Source: Ligula intestinalis
Taxonomy: Eukaryota; Platyhelminthes; Cestoda; Diphyllobothriidea; Diphyllobothriidae
Reading direction: 5' to 3'
DNA: 64,000 bases
Assembly (NCBI GenBank): GCA_036362985.1
Contig: JAYGXS010000007.1
Coordinates: 13,737,490-13,801,489, forward strand
Part shown: piece after piece, positions 47,365 through 57,240 of the stretch
Numbering within the stretch: the first letter of the stretch is position 1
Layout: each line of letters opens with the position of its first letter
Translations under genes and position numbers: made by a program
Notes under the pieces: generated by a model
The model's input: only the letters and a program-made list of their open reading frames with translations
Databases searched by the model: none
Told to the model about the DNA's origin: nothing

Positions 47365-47450
47365 GTGTGGTGATAGCGCAGTGGTTAGCATTGCGGTCTT
47401 GTGTCGAGCGGGTTTTGAGTTCGAGCCCCTCTCGCAGCATATTTTGCATT
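47365..47450 (+). repeat. tRNA-like SINE head
   Basis: GATAGCGCAGTGGTTAGCAT is a close match to a tRNA A box. GAGTTCGAGCCCC about 30 bases later is a good B box. The rest does not fold into a convincing cloverleaf, and unrelated AT-rich sequence follows, so this is a SINE head, not a working tRNA gene. It is distinct from the family at 3.3, 9.2 and 40.05 kb. It abuts the estimated 5' end of the LINE. Confidence 0.65.
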
Positions 47451-47499
47451 TGACTTCTCGTTTGCATTATTTTCGCACGACAAGTGAAATTTCCGCACA

Positions 47500-50400
47500 A
47501 AAGGATTCAGATGAGAAGCTTTACCTTATATACGAGACAGATAGCCTAAGTCGTCGCTTAGCTAATGTAAGAATACGTTAAAGGCGATTCTCCTTACTTA
47601 AGACGATTGGTTTTAGAATTTAAGAAGCAGACCTTTGACGGAATACTAAAGCAATGTCTAAACGTGGAAAATTTGTTCAAGGTTAGTAAGAGCAGGCGTA
47701 ATAACTGAGCTAGTTTAATTTCTAACTATGCAGTAAGTTACTCCAATACTGGTATCAAAGCAAATGTGATACAATTGAATTTAACGACTCTGCCTTTGCT
47801 CCTTCGTGTGTACTAGCGTCTGATAATTTCACCAGCACCAGCGTTGTAGGAGTTTGGTTGGTCCAATCTCGTTTAGGAAGATTTTCGACGATTGTCTGTT
47901 TTGATAGTCGCAACTTAACTGTGCGAGCAGATGGATTTAGACCCAGGTGGCGACTAAGGAGAGAAATACTGTAGTACGGTTTGTTCAGGGAACAAATTTT
48001 GTGAGTATCCGGCTTTGTACGTAAATCAAGTGTGTTGATCGTGACACATTATCTTTTGCTCTTTGGAAACAAGCATTCTCCTCTTGAAACGCCACTGCTT
48101 AAAAATTTCAAACCGCACGGGGGCAGGATTATTTCAAGGAAGATCCTTGCTTAATTTTAAGTCCTTTAAATGTTTAACGAATGAATTGTAAATAAAAGCT
48201 ACGTGATCCTTTAAAAGAAAGTACGTACATCTTTGTTTTTGCCAGATAACAATACCCCAGTGCTTAAATGAATTACTTAATCTACCAATTTATGCAGTGC
48301 ATTCGAAATTCTTAGAAACAATTTCAGAGTTTGTGGCAAATTTTTGTCATCATGAAGAAAGATGCTTTCATTCGGGTGACGTCAATTTGCGGATAGAAAT
48401 CTCCAAAGACACTTCTAGCAGTCACAATAACTCGATCTTCCATGAAAGTAATGTTAGGCTAAGGAATGTTTTGTGATTGTTCATCATCGGGCAGATACAG
48501 TAACGTACATAAGAGTAGAGTTCATAAACGTTGAAGCAACAAATCAGTAATGGTAAATTTAATGCTCGCGTTAGATGTTTATACAGTCATTAAGGCTCCC
48601 GTGGCCGACGAGCAGCTCAAAGTGCGTCCACACGTTTCCTCCCACGCCATGAGACAGTAATGAGGCAACGTGTGTCCCCATGCCGCGAGATGGCGACGAG
48701 ATAGCGACAGCAGACATCACTACGCCACCTGCTTCGTCTCGAGACCGTCACACCATGTGTCCTGTCGTCTCCCAACACGACGCATGACAGTGTCGACGGG
48801 CGGAAATGAACTAATATTCAGACTCCTTTAATTCCCTCTCCCCTCTCTGGATGCTTATTACGACCAAAATCTGACTCTTTGATCCATTAACACCTCTGCC
48901 CCTTGCCTACTGTTGATTCGCTGCTTAGACTTTTGTTAACTCTATTCTTCCAAATATTATTATATTTACCTTACGATTAATAATTGCCTAACTTGACTTC
49001 CTGAATACTTTTATTGGTATCCTCACTGAAATTAAACGATCGATCTTTTTAATGTTCCCAGGCTTAACTAAGAGATAACTGAAGCTTATAATAATAGCCG
49101 CCGTGTTAAGCCAGTTTTCCAAGCAAAACCTACCAAGGCATGATAATAGGCATTCTCCTTCCCCCTATTTTTGGAAATTGCGCTTTATTGTTGGCTATTT
49201 ATAGTTAGGTAAAAATTAAGATTTACGTAAAAGGAAGGTTTGGCGTCGCGAGGTAGGGTTGAAATGACGATTTTTGTTAGGATTAGGTATGTAATTCACA
49301 GAAAGTTTCCAAAAGTTTATTGATACTACTGAAGAATGTTGCATTGCGCTGTCGTGTCGGCATACTAAGCACTAGGTAAAAAAGAACCCTGGCAACAGTT
49401 ACGTATCGAATGCACTGCAGCAAGTGAAAACGCTATCCATTTGTAATAAAGGACAGGTGGGAATAGGAGTTAAATAGATGGTCATATCAGGAGAAAGAAG
49501 AAATGAATAAAATTAAGTTGAGCCTATGAAAGTGGAAAATAAAAGAGATACTTCTTTAAATGACCATAACTTTGGCGCGCGATAGCAAATCAGAAAAATT
49601 CAACCAAACGGAAGCGAGGATTGTCTAGTAGTACCCGCGAAGTGAGTCAATTGTATTTCGCCGCTATGTCGGAAACCTATTCACGTTATATCGAATCTTA
49701 GGGTTTAACGTAAAACCTTGAAAGACAGGCTAATTTAAACTCAAAGTAGCTTCTTAGTCAAAAATCAACCGCATAGCGCCAAAAAAGTGACACCAAACTG
49801 AATTAAAACTAAAGTATCCGCAAAATTAGGTCATTATTCGGCATGAATATCTAAAATTTTTGTGAGGGGAGTTATTGGATGGATAGGTGGGTTATTAATG
49901 GAATAAGGCGTACTTAGAAAACAACTTAGCCAAAAAAAACTAAAACAGAGCATATCTACTACCACGAACTGAGTTTTAATTTGTGCGATAAGGAAGCTGT
50001 AGTGAGTCTGAAACCTAACTGTAGCCCGAGCCTGAGGCAATACCCCTAAAAGCAGCTGTGTTAGCTTAAACTTTTGCTTCCTAGTTGAGTTAACGTATTG
50101 TAGATGGATGTTTAACGTTCTCTCTCTTGCATGACTCTACTTGAAGTATAGATGTTTCGTACGAGTCCTTATCTCCTTGACCACGAATAGCCTGGTTTAC
50201 CCGCCAATTGTTTTTTGAAGGATTGACCTATAGAGTTTGCGCTTTGATGGTTTTAAATGTAATATTATTCGATAGGACTTCGTCCAGGTATGGTTTATCT
50301 AACAGGTCTTTTCACTCGAATGATAAAAATAAAAAAGATCCTATCATAAATCCTTTTCAGTGCTTTCATAATTATGTTGATTGCGGTGTCTCCGGGACAC

Positions 50401-51360
50401 TTTGGATGGCGAAAATTGAGGGGCAATGTGTCATGTTCAATGTATTTTAAGGACACACGACCTTGAAGGGTCTTAGTGATCGCAATAGAATCTCACATTG
50501 TTCGAAGGCTTTCTGAAATTCGCTGTTCCGTTTTTATCGACAAATTAGTTAAACCATCGCATTTTTACCTGTCTGTTTTGAATAAGCATATGAAAAACCA
50601 GAACATGCCGTCATTTATGCTTGCAACGCCGTATGAGAAAGATGTTCAAGCAATTTCTATTTACAATTGAGTATGAACGAGTACAAAAGCATGAAATGGA
50701 ACGGTCGAATCTGCATCAGTTTTCGCCACATCTGACTCTAAATTTTGTTGCTCTGTTGTGCATTTGCAATTTTACAATGGAAAATAAAAGTAAACGCACA
50801 TTCCACGGAACGCTATAATATATGCAGAAAACTGAGTTTTTTTTCATGTTCAGCAAAATTTTTATCCTTAATATTCAGGCAAGCAAGTTATCAGTCCAAG
50901 TTTCCAATTTTTATTTTGACTTAATCTTTGACGTCAAAAAATCAAACAAAACACTTCCTCAACGGGTAAATTGTTGTAGAAGGCATTCACAATTGATCTC
51001 AGGCATATCAATTTTTGAACATTTTTGCAAACATTCATTTTCCTAGGCAATGAGTTCACATGGGTTTGGTGATCCTAAAACCATGACACAAGCAGGCAGC
51101 TGAATGAGTAAGAATGTCCAAAACCTCATTATTAAGGTAAATACTTATATCAATGACGCCTAAGCAACTACTCCCAAAAGAAAGTGTTGAGTTATTTATG
51201 CAAATACTCAAAACTAAAGTCAATAGACACACACAGCTGCGTTACTTTTAATAAATCAGTCTACAAGAAGTTTTGTAGACACAGACGGAAACTCGGCATG
51301 AATACGTCAACCACCTTCCCTCACCCGCAGTAACCGTGTGATATTTTGAAATGCAGAAGA
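47500..51360. other. Mostly unrecognised; GC-rich patch at 48.6-48.8 kb
   Basis: The only notable feature is a GC-rich patch at about 48595-48800 with short inverted repeats (CACACGTT at 48630 against AACGTGTG at 48667) and repeated GAGA and CGTCTC motifs. No genes were recognised in the rest. Confidence 0.4.
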
Positions 51361-51366
51361 ATAATC

Positions 51367-51398
51367 TGTTATAGCCCAGTAAGTTCGGCGTCGCCAGT
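51367..51398 (-). other. Primer-binding site and second LTR-end copy
   Basis: Right after the LTR end ATAACA, the minus strand reads AC TGGCGACGCCGAAC, a Ty3/Gypsy-style primer-binding site. The next bases (ACTGGGCTATAACA, 51367-51380) repeat the last 14 bases of the LTR. The arrangement LTR, primer site, LTR end suggests an internal deletion that joined the primer site to the tail of the other LTR. Confidence 0.55.
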
Positions 51399-51788
51399 TG
51401 TTATAGCCCAGTATTTCGAACCCGCCTAATAGAGAGAAGGCACGAGTGCGGTTCCGATAGGCAATGGCTTTATTTAACCGTACACAAAGACTGTGGGGCT
51501 TGCGGGACTGTCCGGTTCTGTGCGTTCTGCCGGTCCGTCGGAGTCGTCGTTTAGCTTGTCAACTCCGGCATATTTATACGACCCCGGTCTTTCCTGAATA
51601 ATCCTACCGTGTTGCCTGCTCCCAGACATTCTGGAATAATCTTCACTACGCCCACTGCGCCTGCTATGTGGGTGGTCATCTGGCCGTGTGCATTCACGAC
51701 AGCGGCGCTGACCGTTATTTCGACACACCCAGCGCTTCACACACCCCCATCACCAGCCTCAGCCCCACTCACTAGTCACCACACTACA
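51399..51788 (-). mobile_element. LTR of an LTR retrotransposon
   Basis: On the minus strand the block starts TGTAGTG and ends CTATAACA. It has a TATA box (CGTATAAATATG near 51570-51580), then AATAAA at 51469-51474, then a short U5-like end. The order promoter, polyadenylation signal, end is that of an LTR. A primer-binding-site-like sequence follows immediately. No gag or pol was found, so this is a solo or remnant LTR, about 390 bp long. Confidence 0.6.
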
Positions 51789-52654
51789 GATTTGCGCATT
51801 CAAGCTCATCGAGAACCCCAGGTAAGCGCCTCCTACCCCAAGTAACAAGGAGGCCGTTCTTGCTGAATTTGTCTAATACTGTTTTACATTTTACTACCCA
51901 ATAATAGCTCAGCCCTTGGCCGCATAAGAATGGTTCTTAATAGTAGTACCACATCTCCTCGTACGTATATTTTGTCAAACCAACTTAGTGCCGAATTCTA
52001 GGCAATACTTTTATCAGGTGCTCATGTCCTGTCCTGAGGTACTGTCCTTCTTTCTGTGCCTCAATCGTGCCCTCAGCTTTGCACTGACATAGCCACGTTA
52101 TGAACAACCGCTTACTATCAGATCTCAGGCAAATAAGCCTCGTTGATTCGGTCCTTAAGGCCCTGTATTACATTGCCCGCACGCCGTCGGACGTTCGCTG
52201 GCGGCTTGCCTCCCATACGATGGCATGGAAAGATCGGATAATCGATATCGCGCAGTTCCATCGCTAGCTCACGCCATGGGTTTATGAGATGGGCGAGGCT
52301 AAACAGGGTGGCTCTTGATATCCTCTTTGAGGGGGTGGGGAAGTAACACGCCAACGTGGCCACAGCAGCCACCAGGACTAAAACCTTGCTGAAGCGACCT
52401 TAGAGTGTATGCGTACTAAAATAACTAGCCACTTCACACATCTCTACGTAGGCTGCATCAGTCCAGTTAGCATGAGGCTTATTGATTTTATTCGACTGCT
52501 TCTTCTTGCCATATTTCTACCATACTGTAGCTATATAACTCGCACCATTCCTGCTCTCACACTAATAACAACCGTGCCTACAGGTCTGTCTTAGCACAAA
52601 CGTCAGCCTCAATAGTCCCTGAAGATTCTCTGCTGCAAGGTAAGCTGTGTTTTT

Positions 52655-52800
52655 TGTTTTCATTGTTCTTTCACACTCGATTTCCTTCCCTCTCCCTCGG
52701 CCTGTCTCCGTTCTTCTCTTCCCCTCCTATCATTTTTTTCTTCTTGTTCTTCTTTTGTTCCTTCTTCTTCGTGTTTTTCTTCTTCTGCCCATCCACAATT
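52655..52800 (+). repeat. Polypyrimidine tract
   Basis: About 145 bases are almost entirely C and T with runs of TTCTTC and CCTCTCCC. It is flanked by GC-rich DNA. The frames rich in F, L and S on this strand and in K, E and R on the other are translations of the tract. Confidence 0.8.
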
Positions 52801-53885
52801 GCAAAGTTCACCAGCTGTCTCTCTCTCTTTACAGCCCCGCCCACGGACGCCAACCGGCAACGGAGCATGGGTAGTGTCTTTCAGTCGTTGACAGACTGGC
52901 TACCCCTCTCAGGAGGGTGTTGGCCCAGGCTTCATGCAGGGCTGCTCTCACCCTTCTGAGATCCAATGGTCTGCATGCACATGCAATGCCAGTCTTCAGC
53001 CAACCACGGTCCCTGCGGCCTGGAAGGCACTGGCACTTCTCTCACTTCTGATTCCCTGTTGGTGACTGCGCTCGCGCTCCCACTGGGTTTCAGGCCCCAC
53101 TGCGCGTGCCCGAAAAGCCAGGCGGTCACTATGCGGTGGGGGAGAGAGTGAGGTCGACCTCGGCGCGTTTTTCTCCTCACTACAATAAATCTGAATGCGT
53201 CTGAATCTATCACGGTGCGCTAAAAGTCATAGTTTGGAGGGTCTGCCAACTGATGGGAAAACTCGGACCCCCACGTAGCTGCTCCTTCTGTACGCGTGTA
53301 TCTGTGTGTGCATATGGGAGGAAATAGGAAGACTGAGAGTCAGACTGCAATGACTCCCTCTTACTATGGCCTTTATGGCGCTCCCGTGCAGTCGGGAGTA
53401 TACCTAGCGAGATGGCTGTGTCAAGTGTGCGCGTGTTGAGTGGTTACCGCGCCAATCATTTACACCCTCCCTCATCCCCGGTCTTATTGACTTTGTCTTT
53501 ACACCGGAAACGGAGGTGGGAGCGGCGAGCGAGTGGGTAGATTCTGCGCGCGTCTGCCTCAACTCCTGTTTTCTTTTCTCTCGCGCTATTTCTCTGCGTT
53601 GCTCCTGCTTCCTGTCGCTTTCGTGTTGCTTGACCAGCTCGCCTCAGTTTCTGTTGCGGCTTGCTTCAGCGTTTGCTGCGGCTGATGGAGCGCGTGGTGC
53701 CCATCGTCGGAATCCACGGGGGACCTGTCGTTCGTCTGGCTTTCTTGGCTCATGGCCTATGCGCAGGCGTGGGCGTCCGGCATGAGGGCTTGACGCACTC
53801 CAGACGGCCCTTTTCGCCGACTGCCGTGAATGTATGGGAGCTCCTACCTCCGCAGCGGAATCGCTCGCTGGTAAAACACTTTTAA
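52801..53885. other. GC-rich island, unassigned mobile-element DNA
   Basis: This GC-rich stretch contains AATAAATCTGAATGCGTC near 53184 and frames of up to 96 codons on both strands without known motifs. It lies between the LTR at 51.4 kb and the PLE at 53.9-55.95 kb. LTR or PLE terminal DNA is likely, but I could not delimit an element. Confidence 0.35.
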
Positions 53886-53931
53886 TCGCCTGACGTTTCG
53901 ACCTCCGTCGTGGATTTTTTATCAGAGACAT
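53886..53931 (-). ncRNA. Hammerhead-like motif at PLE 3' end
   Basis: The minus strand reads TGTCT, CTGATAA, AAAATCC-ACGAC-GGAGGTC, GAA, ACGT, C, AGGCG. Helix I pairs UGUCU with AGGCG (five pairs, two wobble), helix II has UCC/GGA, and GAAACGTC holds the catalytic GAA and cleavage base. The core box is CTGATAA instead of CTGATGA, which would abolish cleavage. ACGT is self-complementary, so helix III could form only between two molecules. It lies about 0.75 kb downstream of the nuclease on the same strand. Confidence 0.5.
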
Positions 53932-54673
53932 CAACTGAAAACTGAAGCGAGTGATACGGGCACAGGAAGCTGCACTTTTTCTAGGACAGAGTCAGTACTG
54001 CACTATAGGACAAATAATGACAATTAAAGGTTATGGCGTTGCCTGTTTGCTGAGTGGCATGCGGGTCGAGACCTGTTGAACTTGCATCATGCGTGGTGGA
54101 ATTGGACGTGATGATTGCTCAGCTATCTGGTTCCCGGCATTGGCTTAAGATAACGTGGTGGAATGTGCCTTCCCCGAGTGGCAACCTTCTTTAGCCAAAT
54201 TGAGCCTCAGCACCGAATATGGATGGGGCAACACGGTGCACTCATTTATGGACTGGGAGCCGTTGAATCATGACTCAATTAATTCTCGACTCACACGATT
54301 ATCCCCTCTTGCGAGAATTTCGTCCTCAGCAAATTTGATTGCGTGGTCAGGTCTCCTCGAGTAAGTCGCAACTGGACAATTGGCACCATTTCGCCGCACT
54401 GTTGCCACGTGTTCGGCAATTCACGTCTGGCGATGCCTTTCTGTTTCTCCCGCGAAGTTGGTCTGTTTGCAGCTGCATCAGATCCTCTAGACGACTCCAG
54501 CTGTTCCTTGTCGTGGCTGTGGATCTGTCAGTTTCATTATCCCACACCTTGCAGTTGCCTCCGGCTTGTGTGCAAATCCAACTCCGAATGGTGCCAACAA
54601 GCAGTCAGTAGTCAATACAGAAATTCGTTGATACACCTAATTTTGCTAGTACCTGCGCTGTCAGTTTAGAGTA

Positions 54674-55290
54674 TTAGGTAACCTTCATGATTTGTAAAAT
54701 CAAAAGTATCAATAATAAATCATGAATGAATGAAAACGTTTGCGTTGCGGGTATTTGCATGGAAAAGGAAGAAGATTTCTCGAGCACCGGATCAATCTGC
54801 TTATTTTCTAAGCTTTCAGGCTCCAGCGGAAGTCCATCGTCTGAGATAAAAGCGTCTACGAAAACTAGGCACCAGTTATAGGGGTTGGAGCCAATCAAAC
54901 TTTCTATGGCGAGGGAGAGGGGGTAAGGGGAAGGGAACCCATTAATCACCAGTGTCAGCCGTGCAGTTATTCCTATGGAGGGCAATTTTGCAGGCGCCGG
55001 CTCAATATATCCATTCATTGAGTTGCCATCCGAGGACCAGCCTTCAATGAGGTCTCGTTCGGTCTTGCTGCCGGCGTGAAAAATTATCCTCGATGCTGTG
55101 AAGTTAAAGTCGTGGGCCGTCTCATAGGTGTGGACAGCCACTTGCGATAAGGCGTCACCCCGTCTAACAGCCAGTTTATATTCGTGTATGCGCGAACCAA
55201 GCATACGTTCAGTTTGCCCTGTATAGTTGCAAGGACAGCTCAAGCATGGGACGCGATAAACTACCCCAGATTGTTTATTGGGTTCAGCGG
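54674..55290 (-). pseudogene. PLE GIY-YIG nuclease
   Basis: Reading through from just upstream of the 189-codon frame gives VVYRVPCLSCPCNYTGQTER, then MLGSRIHEYKLAVRRGDALS, QVAVHTYETAHDF, KTERDLIEGW and SSDGNSMNGYIEPAP. This is a complete-looking GIY-YIG domain: the VVY strand, YTGQT, the catalytic Arg in SRIHEYK, and a Glu in KTERDLIE. The frame continues about 100 residues past the domain without known motifs. It is the longest intact nuclease frame in the window. Upstream stops and frameshifts separate it from the RT. Confidence 0.85.
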
Positions 55291-55299
55291 GTCTCTTTT

Positions 55300-55952
55300 T
55301 TCATTATTTGGCTACGCATGGTAGCCTCGAGACGGTGTGTAATTCCGACGCCTGGTTCCGCAACGATGCGCTCGGTCACTTCTGAAACATCCTTGATGTA
55401 TGCCAGAGCGTGCCATATCACTGGTGGTTTTTTTCGTTTGGGTCGTCCGGGGCCATACGCGTAGGTGGTGGATTATCAATGCTTTCGGATAACCATTCTG
55501 CATGAACTGGTCACGGAGCTATTGGGACTCACGTGCCTTTTCCTTTGGTCTTCTGTAGTTAGTCTAAATCCGTCTAAAGAGCGTTTTTACACAAATTCGT
55601 TTTCGGCAACCGGATGGTTGCTGTGAGCAATGAGAAGTTGTTTTGTGTTCCTTGTCTTCCTTTAAACCGTCATCAAAATTTCAACGTTGAGCGTTCTCTT
55701 AACTAGGACATCAAAGAAAGGCAGCTGCTGCTCTTCTTCTTCTTCTTCCCTCGTGAATCGTATGTCGGGAAAGATTTCATTGAGCAAGGTAAGGATGTTT
55801 TTCAGTATTTTTTCTTGATGCTCGACAACCCTTCTTCCTCTTCCATAATCCATCGTTTCCATTTGCCTACAAATAAACGGTAAGTGGCTGAAACCTCTTT
55901 CTTTATGAGAATAGATGTAATCAGCCTGCTCTTCTGTGCAGAATGTGGACAC
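55300..55952 (-). pseudogene. PLE RT C-terminus and linker, frameshifted
   Basis: The 96-codon frame starting at 55952 reads LLNEIFPDIRFTREEEEEEQ and QLPFFDVLVKRTLNVE, the PLE pattern after the RT active site. The active-site region just before is unrecognisable. Further on, other frames give HSNHPVAENE, FMQNGYPKALIIHHLR and VIWHALAYIKDVSEVTERIV, the usual PLE linker to the nuclease. At least two frame changes and one stop occur. The run of Glu codons is a local TTC/GAA slippage tract. Confidence 0.78.
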
Positions 55953-55959
55953 CCGATTC

Positions 55960-56900
55960 GGCCCAAAGTTAAACTATGACAGTGTTACGAATAGTTTAAA
56001 AGTTCTGCGGCATGCCGCACTCAATTCTGGTGTAGGAGAGGTTATTTGAAATTCTTCCTAACTGGCCTCTGAGGAGCCATGACTCTGAAGACGCCTACGA
56101 ACGGCAGTCATAGCGGCTTTGGTCTCGCCATTCCTAAGTCACGCATCGCGTACTTTCCCACTCGTTTCTCCACGTGAGCATTCAACGTACTGTCATCTAC
56201 TTCTCGTATCCGAAGCAAAGTCTAGTGAAAAAAGCAGCGACTGTTTTCTAACGTGCAATTTTTACTCTTACATATCCTCTTATCGCAAAAAAGTATGAAG
56301 CAAAGTCATCGAAAAGCAAAATTGCAGGTGTGTGTGTGTAGGGAATTAAAACAAAAACGAGCTTGCAAATACTAATCATCCACTAGGATAAAAAGAAAAA
56401 CAGCTTTTTCACTGCAAGCTGGTGCGAATAGACTGCTGGTTATTGGACCTGCGAGAAGCCAGTTTGTTGACAGTCATTCGCGCAAATCATTCATGATGCT
56501 GTTGAATAAATTATTTGCCGCCAAAAATGTCTATTTTGTTTTTTGTCACGTCCGGATGTTGACCAAGGCTGCAGTTTTTTTCAGGCCCACAGCGACAACG
56601 GTAGCCAAATCTAGTTCTCTACTATCGTTCTTAATCCTTTACATTATTATCAAGTCGGCTTGTACTCAAATTGCCTTTAACTTTACGCTCTATAGGCAGA
56701 GGCTTAATTAATTTTCCCCATAATAATGCAAGAGAACATTGACAAGTTCTACCGTTCAGGAGTCCTTACGTTAATTGCATATATTGTTGGATTCTGGAAA
56801 TAAAACTCTTACGCGCTTCTTTATGCCACATCTTTTCACCCTGTATCTTAAGGGAGCACGAAGGTATTTCTGCCGTAAAGAGTTGTGAAATGACCTTTTA
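55960..56900. other. Intergenic, nothing recognised
   Basis: No gene, RNA or repeat was recognised. Confidence 0.4.
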
Positions 56901-57240
56901 GTATTAAAATTATCACTTTAAAATGTCATGGTGTACTCCCTCAGCTGCTTGGTTCCGCATTCGTTCAAAGTTTACATCGAAGAAGTATCTTTTAGATGCA
57001 TCTCTAAAGTGGCGCCCTCAGTGTGCGCGCGCACGTGCATGCGTCCTTTCGTGGCCCCTTGTCATGTGTGTGACCTCAGAACCCGGCTGGCAGCCGTTCT
57101 TGCGTCCTCGTGTGTCTGCCCTTGAAGGTCGTGCGTCTTGGGCTATTCTGCGTGCACCCGTTAGCCTGTGACTTCCTTTGTTCTCGTACCCTCAGGACAG
57201 CCCGAGTGATAACTCGCGTGCTGGACCGTCTTTACATACT
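56901..57240. other. GC-richer patch, unassigned
   Basis: A short GC-rich block with GTGCGCGCGCACGTGCATGC (an alternating, partly palindromic stretch at 57020-57040) sits in AT-rich surroundings. An 82-codon frame covers it with no recognised motif. A remnant of an element similar to those at 26.9 and 53 kb is possible. Confidence 0.3.

Larger units (their letters stand above)
53886..55955 (-). mobile_element. Penelope-like element, minus strand, degraded
   Basis: The RT C-terminus (from 55952), the RT-nuclease linker, the GIY-YIG nuclease (to 54674) and a terminal hammerhead-like motif (53886-53931) follow each other on the minus strand in the normal PLE order. Several frame changes separate them. 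The N-terminal RT with motifs A and B was not found upstream of 55955. Confidence 0.75.

Noticed and set aside
47365..47450. Functional tRNA gene
   Set aside because: The A and B boxes are good, but no convincing acceptor and anticodon stems form.
52647..52959. Phe/Leu/Ser-rich frames that look like membrane proteins
   Set aside because: They are translations of a polypyrimidine tract.
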